Of a DNA stretch of 22,320 nt, positions 7,302 through 14,665 are shown in pieces; within the stretch, counting starts at the first letter, position 1, and each line of letters opens with the position of its first letter. The notes under the pieces are model-generated. The model did not search any database, was not told where the DNA came from, and saw only the letters and a program-made list of their open reading frames with translations. The stretch is from Firmicutes bacterium HGW-Firmicutes-10 (GTDB lineage Bacteria; Bacillota_I; Bacilli_A; Erysipelotrichales; Erysipelotrichaceae): assembly GCA_002841605.1 (NCBI GenBank), contig PHAF01000011.1, positions 1-22,320 of the forward strand. Reading direction: 5' to 3'. The position numbers were made by a program, and so were the translations under genes.

Positions 7302-7751
7302 ATGAAGAAGAATTTTACACGTATTATTGTAGCTGTGGTAGCAGCAACCCTGCTTTATGTCGGTGTTTCCTATTTGACGAAGCCACCGGTTGAACAAGGC
7401 AGTAAAGAAGTGACCCTCATCATGAATACAAAGCTTGAGGGCAAAGTTGAGGAAGTTTTCAAAAAAACATTCAAGACTGACTCCGAAATGCTGGGTGACT
7501 TGTTGGAAGAAGGTGTGGTCCGTGCCTATTTTACAATTGAATTGTCTGGAAACAAGGCAGATGCTTACGGACGTTTTATCGTAGCAATCAACAAATTCAA
7601 GACCGAAGATATGAGCAAGGGACCTTGGTGGACCTATGATTCCAAAACGAACCAAACATGCGTATCCGCAGGATACTGTTCTGGTATTGATGCGACCCCT
7701 GTTTACGACCAAGACGTCTTCGAATTCACGTTTACTGACAGTTTCGAATAA
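7302..7751 (+). CDS. Membrane-anchored DUF4430 (transcobalamin-like) protein, candidate B12 binder
   Basis: This 149-residue protein has one N-terminal hydrophobic segment (about 8-25) after MKKNFTR and no lipobox cysteine, so it is probably tethered outside the membrane. The soluble part ends in GPWWTYDSKTNQTC and VYDQDVFEFTFT, the pattern of DUF4430, a fold related to the C-terminal domain of intrinsic factor and transcobalamin. C120 and C126 might form a disulfide. The open frame runs back to 7173 inside the riboswitch, but GGGAGG before the ATG at 7302 sets the start. It lies directly downstream of the cobalamin riboswitch, and its stop overlaps the next start (TAATG). B12 binding is inferred from fold, regulation and neighbours, not shown. 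Confidence 0.8.
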   Translation: MKKNFTRIIVAVVAATLLYVGVSYLTKPPVEQGSKEVTLIMNTKLEGKVEEVFKKTFKTDSEMLGDLLEEGVVRAYFTIELSGNKADAYGRFIVAINKFKTEDMSKGPWWTYDSKTNQTCVSAGYCSGIDATPVYDQDVFEFTFTDSFE

Positions 7752-8284
7752 TGAAACCTGTGGTACGCTTAGTCGTCATCTCTTTACTAAGCGCATTGTT
7801 ATTGGTCGTACAAGTCGCATTGGCCATAGTCCCCAACGTTGAATTAGTATCTTTGCTTATCCTCATTTATACACTGTTGCTGCCATTGCCTACAGCCTTG
7901 GGTATCGTCAGTATTTTTGTGACCCTCGAATTCATAATCTGGGGTTTTGGGGATTGGGTCATTGGGTATTATTGGATCTGGCCTCTGTGGGTTTTGCTTG
8001 TATATTTTACAAAATGGATCAATAAAGACGACCCTCATCGCTGGGCATTGCTTGGTGCATTCTGGGGAATTTTGTTTGGAATTTTGTTTTCACTGCACCA
8101 CGGAATCCTTTACGGCATGACTTACAGTTATGCCTATTGGATCAGGGGCATTTCTTTTGACATTATACACGCAATATCGAATTATATTCTTATATTGCTT
8201 AGTTATCGTGTTATATTTAATATACTAAAGAAACTGCTTGAAAGGCTAGGTGTAACGTATGAAAGTAACCACAAAAACCGGTGA
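7751..8284 (+). CDS. ECF-type transporter S component, probable cobalamin or precursor uptake
   Basis: This is a 177-residue integral membrane protein with about six helices (near 6-28, 31-46, 48-66, 72-90, 96-118 and 135-158). The segments PNVELVSLLI and RGISFDIIHAISNYI resemble substrate-binding S components of energy-coupling factor transporters. Such proteins bind a vitamin and borrow a shared EcfA-EcfA'-EcfT module, none of which is in this window. Control by a B12 riboswitch and the adenosyltransferase behind it point to cobalamin or cobinamide as substrate, making it a functional analogue of CbrT. The start overlaps the upstream stop by one base, and the end overlaps the next gene by 26 bases, implying translational coupling. 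The substrate is an inference. Confidence 0.75.
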   Translation: MKPVVRLVVISLLSALLLVVQVALAIVPNVELVSLLILIYTLLLPLPTALGIVSIFVTLEFIIWGFGDWVIGYYWIWPLWVLLVYFTKWINKDDPHRWALLGAFWGILFGILFSLHHGILYGMTYSYAYWIRGISFDIIHAISNYILILLSYRVIFNILKKLLERLGVTYESNHKNR

Positions 8285-8726
8285 CCAAGGTCAAACCGGC
8301 GTTTTTAATCAACGGGTTGAAAAGGACAGTCTTGTCATCGACCTATTAGGCCATCTTGATGAAGTCATGGCACAAATGATTGATGCATATGCCCAATTTC
8401 CGGAAGCTAACCCCGAGTTGAAAGATCGGGTCGATGAACTGATTCTGATTGCTTCAATCGTCGCAGGATTTAAAAAAGAAGAAGATTTCAGCGAAGAACG
8501 GGTCGCACATCTGGAAGAAATGATTCGATTACATAATGAGAAGTGTTATGGATTTGTCTATCCTTTTGATAATCCAATGAAGGCAAAGTTGAATATTTTG
8601 CGAACTGTCGTACGCCGTTGCGAACGGGTGATGGTAAGGGCATTCAAAGAAAACACTGATTTTCCACTTATCCGTGTGTATATGAACCGTCTTTCAGACT
8701 ATGTATTCATCTTAATCAATCGATAA
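8259..8726 (+). CDS. PduO-type ATP:cob(I)alamin adenosyltransferase, short and divergent
   Basis: This family moves the 5'-deoxyadenosyl group of ATP onto cob(I)alamin to make coenzyme B12. The N-terminal ATP loop TKTGDQGQTG (residues 5-14), the acidic D34, RTVVRRCERVMV (115-126) and YMNRLSDYVF (141-150) fit the PduO family. It has 155 residues against about 180-190 for typical members. Two motifs deviate: the usual G-T-V-D-E-L-N-S is GHLDEVMA, and the usual F-x-L-P-G-G before the arginine helix reads FVYPFDNP. The catalytic arginines and glutamate remain, so activity is likely, but substrate or partner specificity may differ. TAGGTG precedes the ATG, inside the end of the S-component gene. 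nrdJ follows 92 bases later. Confidence 0.85.
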   Translation: MKVTTKTGDQGQTGVFNQRVEKDSLVIDLLGHLDEVMAQMIDAYAQFPEANPELKDRVDELILIASIVAGFKKEEDFSEERVAHLEEMIRLHNEKCYGFVYPFDNPMKAKLNILRTVVRRCERVMVRAFKENTDFPLIRVYMNRLSDYVFILINR

Positions 8727-8777
8727 GGCTTGGACGATTATTTTCAGAAGTTTCATGAGTTGTGTGCACTTAATTTA

Positions 8778-8786
8778 TGTTAGAAT
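8778..8786 (+). promoter_or_regulatory. Possible extended -10 promoter of nrdJ
   Basis: TGT-TAGAAT forms an extended -10 element with a poor -35 region. No terminator is visible between the adenosyltransferase and nrdJ, so nrdJ may be transcribed both from here and by readthrough from the riboswitch promoter. No palindrome resembling an NrdR box was seen. Confidence 0.4.
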
Positions 8787-8818
8787 AGAGAGTATCTTAG
8801 GTAAGAGGAGGAATATGT

Positions 8819-11335
8819 ATGAAGTATCGTGAAGAAACCATCTCGAAAATCAACAACGATATCCGCAATCATTTTCCCCATCTTTTCCCTATCGAAGAGA
8901 GTTTTCATGTTACGCATTCCGGCGTTTCCAGGTTGGTTATGTTGGATCGCTATGCGCAAAAGGACCGCAGTTTAAAGACCTTGGGGGTTAATGATATCGT
9001 AGTTACGATCGTTAAAGATGATCCCAAGTTCCCGGCTCGCGGAATCGGTTTGGTTAAAGAAATCGACGCACAACAGGAAACAGCCCTTATCGAACTGGAA
9101 GAAGAATGGCGGTCATCGTGCGAAAATGAATTAGAAGCGGAAACCGGTTTAATACGTCGTCACTTTAAAAAAATCGACAAACCAATGGAAATCTACTATG
9201 AACAGATCGCCAAGCGTGTAGGTCGAGCCTTAGCATCCACAGAAAACAATGAGGAAACTCGTAATAAATATGGTGAGCTTTTTTATCATCAGCTAAAAGA
9301 CTTAAATGTCGTTCCGGCTGGTCGTGTTCTTTATGGGGCCGGTAGCGGAACGCAAGTAACTTACTTTAACTGTTTTGTCATGCCTTTTGTCCGCGATTCC
9401 CGTGGCGGTATAGCTGATCATCGCAAAGAAGTCATGGAAATCATGTCGCGCGGTGGTGGTGTAGGAACCAACGGTTCGACATTGCGTCCGAAAGCCGCAC
9501 CGGCCAAAGGTGTCGGAGGTAAATCTTCCGGTGCTGTCAGCTGGTTGAATGACATTGCTAATCTTACACATTTGGTCGAGCAAGGCGGTTCACGCCGCGG
9601 TGCTCAGATGATCATGTTGGCAGACTGGCATCCGGACATCATTGAATTCATTATTTCAAAAATGCAAAATCCCCGGGTTTTAAAGTGGCTGACCGAAAAT
9701 TCAAATGATGAAGTCATCCGCGAAGAAGCTCATAAAAAACTGAAATTTTATCCGCTGAACCGTACGGAAAAGGAAATGTATGAGGCGTTGATTGAAAACA
9801 AGTCAACTCCTGAACATATCATAGATCACGCCCGCGAGAAACTGCTTGATGGTGGTAAGTTGGAAGTGGTATCTCCGGAATTTTTATCCGGTGCCAATAT
9901 ATCTGTTACCTTAACCAGCGATTTTATGCAGGCCGTTGCTGATGATGCAGATTACCAATTGCGATTCCCGGATTTGGAAGTTTACACCAAAGAGCAGAAA
10001 TATGATTATGATGAGAAGTGGCATGTCATTGGTGATGTTCGCGAATGGGAAGCCATGGGTTATCCAATCAAAGTGTATCGCACCGTCAAGGCTCGTGATA
10101 TTTGGGATTTGATTAGTTTCTGTTCAACATATTCTGCTGAGCCAGGCATTTTCTTTATTGATAATGCCAATGATAAAACTAACGCGAAAGCTTACGGCCA
10201 AAAAGTCGTTGCGACCAATCCGTGTGGTGAACAGCCGTTGGCACCTTATTCCGTTTGTAACCTGGCTGCCGTCAACTTGGCAAACTTCGTTGATCGCGTG
10301 ACCGGTGAAATATTATATGAAAAACTCCGCGAGAGCGTGGCTCTGACTGTCCGTATGCAGGATAACGTCATCGATGATACTCCGTACTTCTTAGAAGCCA
10401 ACCGTGTTCAGGCGTTGGGCGAGCGTCGAGTCGGTTTGGGTGTCATGGGACTTCATGACTTGCTGATTTGGGCAAGGAAGCGATATGGTTCCCCAGATGC
10501 GATCGAGACCATCGATCGTCTGTTCAGGGAAATTGCAGTGACCGCTTATGGTACTTCGATTTTATTGGCAAAAGAAAAAGGAAGTTTCCCGTTTTTGTCA
10601 GATCGAAACAGATTTATCGAGACCGGATACATGAAAGATATGCCTGAAGAAATCCGACAAGGTGTATTGCAACACGGTATCCGCAATTCTCACTTGTTAA
10701 CGATCGCACCGACAGGTTCGACCGGTACGATGGTCGGTGTTTCCACCGGCTTAGAACCTTACTTCTCTTTCTCTTACTTCCGTTCCGGACGTTTGGGTAA
10801 GTTTATTGAAGTAAATGCTTCCATCGTCGAAGAATTTATTGCAATCAATCCTCAGTATACCCGTGCAACATTGCCGGACTACTTCGTCAGTGCAATGGAA
10901 TTGTCTCCGGAAGAGCATGCAGATTCTCAGTGCGCCATTCAACGTTGGATTGATTCCTCGATTTCCAAAACAGTCAATGCACCGCGTGGTTATAGTGTCC
11001 GACAGGTCCAACAGATTTACGAACGCTTATACAAGCATGGGGCTAAAGGCGGTACCGTTTATGTCGATGGATCGCGTGACAGTCAAGTATTGTCGCTGAC
11101 CAATGATGAAGACAACTCTTGGGCACAAATGGATATCGTTCGTGACTTTGGGGTCAATGTTAAGGAAAAGCAGGAGGAAAGCAAGAAGACTGATCTTCGT
11201 GCTGACCGCCAGGACCGCAACATCGGTAATGAAGTCGGTGATATATGTCCGATATGTCTGGAAGGCGTCGTCGAGGATATCGGCGGATGCAATACCTGCA
11301 CCAACTGTAATGCTCAGTTGAAGTGCGGATTATAA
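8819..11335 (+). CDS. nrdJ: Class II (adenosylcobalamin-dependent) ribonucleotide reductase
   Basis: This enzyme makes deoxyribonucleotides using a thiyl radical generated from coenzyme B12, without needing oxygen or a second subunit. In 838 residues the key features are visible. C185 in NCFVMP and C480 in SVCNLAAVNL should form the redox pair. NPCGE at 467-471 carries the radical C469 with N467 and E471. The phosphate-binding loop region GSTGTMVGVSTGLEPYFSFSY is present. The tail holds C810, C813, C824, C827, C830 and C836, resembling the cysteine-rich ends of this family that relay electrons or bind zinc. AGGAGG precedes the ATG. Its place after B12 uptake and adenosylation genes links supply of the cofactor to its user. 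Confidence 0.96.
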   Translation: MKYREETISKINNDIRNHFPHLFPIEESFHVTHSGVSRLVMLDRYAQKDRSLKTLGVNDIVVTIVKDDPKFPARGIGLVKEIDAQQETALIELEEEWRSSCENELEAETGLIRRHFKKIDKPMEIYYEQIAKRVGRALASTENNEETRNKYGELFYHQLKDLNVVPAGRVLYGAGSGTQVTYFNCFVMPFVRDSRGGIADHRKEVMEIMSRGGGVGTNGSTLRPKAAPAKGVGGKSSGAVSWLNDIANLTHLVEQGGSRRGAQMIMLADWHPDIIEFIISKMQNPRVLKWLTENSNDEVIREEAHKKLKFYPLNRTEKEMYEALIENKSTPEHIIDHAREKLLDGGKLEVVSPEFLSGANISVTLTSDFMQAVADDADYQLRFPDLEVYTKEQKYDYDEKWHVIGDVREWEAMGYPIKVYRTVKARDIWDLISFCSTYSAEPGIFFIDNANDKTNAKAYGQKVVATNPCGEQPLAPYSVCNLAAVNLANFVDRVTGEILYEKLRESVALTVRMQDNVIDDTPYFLEANRVQALGERRVGLGVMGLHDLLIWARKRYGSPDAIETIDRLFREIAVTAYGTSILLAKEKGSFPFLSDRNRFIETGYMKDMPEEIRQGVLQHGIRNSHLLTIAPTGSTGTMVGVSTGLEPYFSFSYFRSGRLGKFIEVNASIVEEFIAINPQYTRATLPDYFVSAMELSPEEHADSQCAIQRWIDSSISKTVNAPRGYSVRQVQQIYERLYKHGAKGGTVYVDGSRDSQVLSLTNDEDNSWAQMDIVRDFGVNVKEKQEESKKTDLRADRQDRNIGNEVGDICPICLEGVVEDIGGCNTCTNCNAQLKCGL

Positions 11336-11345
11336 GAATCTCAAT

Positions 11346-11378
11346 AAACCCTCTGTAAATTTAGCAGAGGGTTTTCTT
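11346..11378 (+). terminator. Intrinsic terminator after nrdJ
   Basis: AAACCCTCTG and CAGAGGGTTT form a perfect 10-bp stem with a 9-base loop, followed by TCTT, 10 bases after the nrdJ stop. It separates the B12 module from the lipoprotein gene. Confidence 0.9.
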
Positions 11379-11477
11379 ATGTTGTAACAAAAGTATCTGA
11401 GTAGATATCTGCTTTTATTGACGATATACTGAAAATAACGAACAAGATTTTATTTAATCCCGTTGAAAGGAGTGTTT

Positions 11478-12731
11478 ATGAAAACAAGAAAATTCCTGCT
11501 TTTCGCAGTCCTGTTATCATTTATGGCTACCTCTTGTGTTCCGATGTTTCAAGATCCCATCGATGAAGATCCGGTAGAAAATCCAAAGTATCCCGAGATT
11601 GTATTTTATGCTCCGGTAGAAAAAAATCCACCAAACACAAATTTTCTACCTGCTTTTGAAGGTCAGACGCGGATTCACGGTATAAGAACCACGACCAATT
11701 ATTCATCGACGATTATTACCAACCAATTGACCCAACCTTGGGGAATCGATGTATTACCCAATGGTGATCTTGCCATAACAGAGAAGTCAGGAAGTTTGAG
11801 AATTGTTAAGCCTGATGGAACCGTTGGACCGGCCATCAAAGGATTTCCGGCAATCAATGCTAATGGGCAAGGCGGGTTATTGGATATAGCCGTCAGCCCG
11901 AACTTTGAAACAGATCGGATGCTCTACTTCACCCTATCTCTTCGATCGTCTTTAGGCTCCGTGACTGCGGTCGGTAAAGCCCGATTATCAGAAGATCAAT
12001 CTGCACTTAGTAATTTTGTAGTTATCTATGAGGCTACACCCTACTTTAATGGCACCGGACATTACGGAAGCAGGATCGTATTTGATAAAGAGGGTTACTT
12101 GTTTGTGTCTACTGGAGATAGACAGAGTTTACAAACACGAAACAATGCCCAAACATTGGATAACGGTCATGGCAAAGTGCTGAGAATAACAACTGAAGGG
12201 CAACCTGCTCCTTCAAACCCCTTTATTAATCAAGCAGGTGCACATCCGGCCATTTATTCCTACGGGCATCGAAATGTTCAAGGTTTGGCCATTCACCCAA
12301 TCACCGGTGAGTTGTGGGCTAGTGAGATGGGTCCACAAGGCGGAGACGAGCTTAATCTTATCGAACCCGCAAAGAACTATGGCTGGCCGGTAATCGGCTA
12401 TGGCGAGGAGTATAATGGCCAACCTGTCGGTGAAGGATTAACTCAAAAAGAAGGAATGGAACAACCGGTGTATTACTGGGATCCTGTCATTGCTCCTGCC
12501 GGAATGACCTTTTATACATCGAATGTAATTCCGGAATGGGAAAACAATGTCTTTATCGGCGGTTTACGCAGCCGTCACATCATTCGATTGATGATTAAAG
12601 ATCAAAGAGTCATCGGTGAAGAACGGCTTCTTGAAAATGAGGGCCAACGTTTCAGAGATTTGGCTATGGGAAACAATGGCGAATTATATGCCATAACGGA
12701 TGAAGGAAGATTGTACAGAATCGGGAAATAA
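11478..12731 (+). CDS. Lipoprotein of the PQQ-dependent (soluble glucose/aldose) sugar dehydrogenase fold
   Basis: This is a 417-residue exported protein. The signal peptide MKTRKFLLFAVLLSFMATS ends at C20 (lipobox-like A-T-S-C), so it should be lipid-anchored outside the cell. The rest is a six-bladed beta-propeller of the sGDH/Asd/YliI family: QPWGIDVLPNGDLAITEK, GQGGLLDIAVSPNF, GHYGSR with H195 matching the catalytic histidine of sGDH, SYGHRNVQGL with R265-N266, and EMGPQGGDELNLI near the calcium site. Family members oxidise sugars with PQQ, but no PQQ synthesis or electron-acceptor genes are nearby, so cofactor and substrate are unknown. A frame from TTG at 11463 would overlap the ribosome binding site; AAGGAG supports ATG at 11478. 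No clear promoter was found in 11379-11477, only a short inverted repeat TATCT-GAGT-AGATA (11394-11407). Confidence 0.88.
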   Translation: MKTRKFLLFAVLLSFMATSCVPMFQDPIDEDPVENPKYPEIVFYAPVEKNPPNTNFLPAFEGQTRIHGIRTTTNYSSTIITNQLTQPWGIDVLPNGDLAITEKSGSLRIVKPDGTVGPAIKGFPAINANGQGGLLDIAVSPNFETDRMLYFTLSLRSSLGSVTAVGKARLSEDQSALSNFVVIYEATPYFNGTGHYGSRIVFDKEGYLFVSTGDRQSLQTRNNAQTLDNGHGKVLRITTEGQPAPSNPFINQAGAHPAIYSYGHRNVQGLAIHPITGELWASEMGPQGGDELNLIEPAKNYGWPVIGYGEEYNGQPVGEGLTQKEGMEQPVYYWDPVIAPAGMTFYTSNVIPEWENNVFIGGLRSRHIIRLMIKDQRVIGEERLLENEGQRFRDLAMGNNGELYAITDEGRLYRIGK

Positions 12732-12752
12732 AACTACACGCAAGTGTAGTTT
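12731..12752. terminator. Bidirectional terminator between convergent genes
   Basis: AAACTACAC-GCAA-GTGTAGTTT is a perfect 9-bp stem with a GNRA-type loop. T-rich flanks lie on both sides, so it can serve the plus-strand lipoprotein gene and the minus-strand ABC permease, whose stop is at 12759. Confidence 0.9.
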
Positions 12753-12758
12753 TTTATG

Positions 12759-13640
12759 TCAGTTATTCTTCATCTTTTGGAAGCGCCAATAGTTTAGAGC
12801 AATGAAGATAAATGTAGAAATAATCAGGTAAGCGACCATGATCGTCGGTGTCAACAGCGTATCTCCGATATATAAATCTATTCCCTGAAATTTCATATAG
12901 TTTGATATCACCGCTTCCGGAGCACCGGCAAATACTTGTTGCATGGAAGTTTCCATAAATACCTGTCGAAGCAGAGATGCACCTTGCGAAACCGGCATCA
13001 GATTGGATACGATTTGAACGCTCTTAGGTAAAACACCCATAGGGATATATGCTCCGGTCACAAAACCGATCAACGTTCCCACAACCGTCGCAAAGGTAGA
13101 CATGACGGAGGGGTTTTCGATAAAAGATACCACAAAGAGCACCATAAACGTCGAAGATATGATACAAAGCAACAGGTAGAATGAGAGTCTTAACCATTGA
13201 TCCAGTGTGAACCAATCACCTCCCGAAAACAGGATATACACTTGAGATATGATAACAATCGTGATCGATATCATCAGTACGATCAGAAAGGTAGATGTGA
13301 TATAGGATAAGAATAATTGATAGCGTTTGATGGGCGCTACCATAAAATCATAAAATACTTTACGATTTTTATCCAATACCATACGACCCAACGCTCCGAT
13401 AGAGAGTGTGACAGTGGACACAGCTAGAAGTCCGGCCATGACCCAGGCATTGACCATCGGTTTGATACCTTCGACGGATTGTCCGATGGAATATTCGATA
13501 TTACGTACTTGTTGATCGGATAAAAACAGTAAATACAATCCTAGAATAATAAGGACGGACAAAAACGAAAAGAATACTTCCGAACGGTTACGGAAAAACT
13601 GTAACAGATTGCGTTTGGTCAGTTGAACTAAGGCTTTCAT
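12759..13640 (-). CDS. ABC-2 type transporter permease (DrrB-like)
   Basis: This is a 293-residue membrane protein with about six helices (near 19-42, 65-85, 109-136, 150-172, 179-203 and 265-285). The core FVTGAYIPMGVLPKSVQIVSNL is the usual ABC-2 re-entrant and loop motif (GxYxPxxxLP-like). Such permeases pair with one ATPase type to export drugs, lipids or peptides. The start overlaps the upstream ATPase by four bases (ATGA), so the two form one unit. The substrate cannot be read from the sequence. Confidence 0.9.
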   Translation of the reverse strand: MKALVQLTKRNLLQFFRNRSEVFFSFLSVLIILGLYLLFLSDQQVRNIEYSIGQSVEGIKPMVNAWVMAGLLAVSTVTLSIGALGRMVLDKNRKVFYDFMVAPIKRYQLFLSYITSTFLIVLMISITIVIISQVYILFSGGDWFTLDQWLRLSFYLLLCIISSTFMVLFVVSFIENPSVMSTFATVVGTLIGFVTGAYIPMGVLPKSVQIVSNLMPVSQGASLLRQVFMETSMQQVFAGAPEAVISNYMKFQGIDLYIGDTLLTPTIMVAYLIISTFIFIALNYWRFQKMKNN

Positions 13641-14554
13641 GACTGGTCCTCCCGAATATTCTTACCGGTCAAGGTAATAAAAACGGTATCCATATTGCCT
13701 TCAAGCACTTCAAAGGAGTCGATAAGCGAGCGAAGTGAATCCAGTACACGCAGAGATTCATTTGAGTTTTGCGTATAGACTTTAATGACATCATTGCTTA
13801 TCTTGTGTGGAAAACTCATTTCAACAACCTTCATTTTCACTTGTTCCATATTTGTCGGAAGGATCCGTACCACATTGGACGTATATTTTCTTTTTAACTG
13901 ACTTGGAGTATCACATACAATCAACTTCCCTTGATCAATGATGGCCACCCGGTCAGCACGTTCCGCCTCTTCCATGTAGTGAGTCGTTAGAAAAATCGTG
14001 GTTTGATCGTTCTTTCGGATGTTATTGATGACATCCCACACCCGCTTACGGGTTTGGGGGTCAAGTCCGGTCGTCGGTTCATCAAGAAATAAAAGTTTTG
14101 GAGAGTGTATCAGTGCCCGGGCAATATCCGCGCGCCGACGTTGACCCCCGGAACACAGCCCGTAAGGTTTATCAGCGATTTCGTTTAAACCAATCAACGC
14201 ATCAAGTTCTTCATATTTTTTATTGAAATCCGTCGAACTTAAGCCATAGAACCCGGCACGAATCCGCATGTTCTCCTTAACGGTTAGCAAATCATCAAGA
14301 AAAGAGTACTGAAATACAACTCCGATACTCTTGCGAATTTCGTCATCCTGCTTTCCCATAACAAACCCATTGACAATGATTTCGCCTTCGGTGGGTTGCA
14401 ACAGGGTCGTACACATGTTGATGGTGGTCGATTTACCTGCGCCATTAGGGCCAAGAAACGCAAAGAATTCTCCCTTTTCCACACTTAAGCTAAGTTGATC
14501 GACAGCCTTTAAACTACCAAAATGTTTTGACAAATTTTTAACTTCAAGAATCAT
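13637..14554 (-). CDS. ABC transporter ATP-binding protein (DrrA-like)
   Basis: This 305-residue ATPase powers the adjacent ABC-2 permease. Walker A GPNGAGKS lies at 35-42, the signature CSGGQRRRADIA at about 134-145, Walker B LLFLDEPTTGLD at 154-165, and the switch histidine in TTHYMEEAERAD. The Arg-rich segment after the signature (QRRRADIA) and the C-terminal regulatory extension of about 80 residues fit DrrA-type drug or polyketide exporters. It has its own promoter and ends in a four-base overlap with the permease gene. Confidence 0.93.
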   Translation of the reverse strand: MILEVKNLSKHFGSLKAVDQLSLSVEKGEFFAFLGPNGAGKSTTINMCTTLLQPTEGEIIVNGFVMGKQDDEIRKSIGVVFQYSFLDDLLTVKENMRIRAGFYGLSSTDFNKKYEELDALIGLNEIADKPYGLCSGGQRRRADIARALIHSPKLLFLDEPTTGLDPQTRKRVWDVINNIRKNDQTTIFLTTHYMEEAERADRVAIIDQGKLIVCDTPSQLKRKYTSNVVRILPTNMEQVKMKVVEMSFPHKISNDVIKVYTQNSNESLRVLDSLRSLIDSFEVLEGNMDTVFITLTGKNIREDQS

Positions 14555-14574
14555 AAAATCACCCCTTCATTAAA

Positions 14575-14603
14575 ATTATACTTGTTCGTTTTTACTTTCA
14601 CAA
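14575..14603 (-). promoter_or_regulatory. Promoter of the DrrAB-like exporter
   Basis: The minus strand reads TTGTGA, 17 bases, then TATAAT, about 20 bases before the ATPase start. The -35 lies immediately downstream of the T-tract of the preceding operon's terminator. Confidence 0.75.
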
Positions 14604-14604
14604 T

Positions 14605-14626
14605 AAAAAACTCCCCCCCGGGAGTT
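14605..14626 (-). terminator. Intrinsic terminator after the FtsX-type permease
   Basis: On the minus strand AACTCCC-GGGG-GGGAGTT is followed by a T-tract, about 40 bases after the permease stop. Confidence 0.85.
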
Positions 14627-14665
14627 GATTTTGATTTAGATTTTTGTATATGAGTATTGATGTGA

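Noticed and set aside
7203..7712. 169-codon minus-strand open frame opposite the DUF4430 gene
   Set aside because: It lies antisense to a well-supported gene, covers the riboswitch terminator and has no ribosome binding site or recognisable domain.
11394..11407. Small inverted repeat TATCT-GAGT-AGATA upstream of the lipoprotein gene
   Set aside because: Five base pairs in an AT-rich spacer are easily due to chance, and no good promoter accompanies it.
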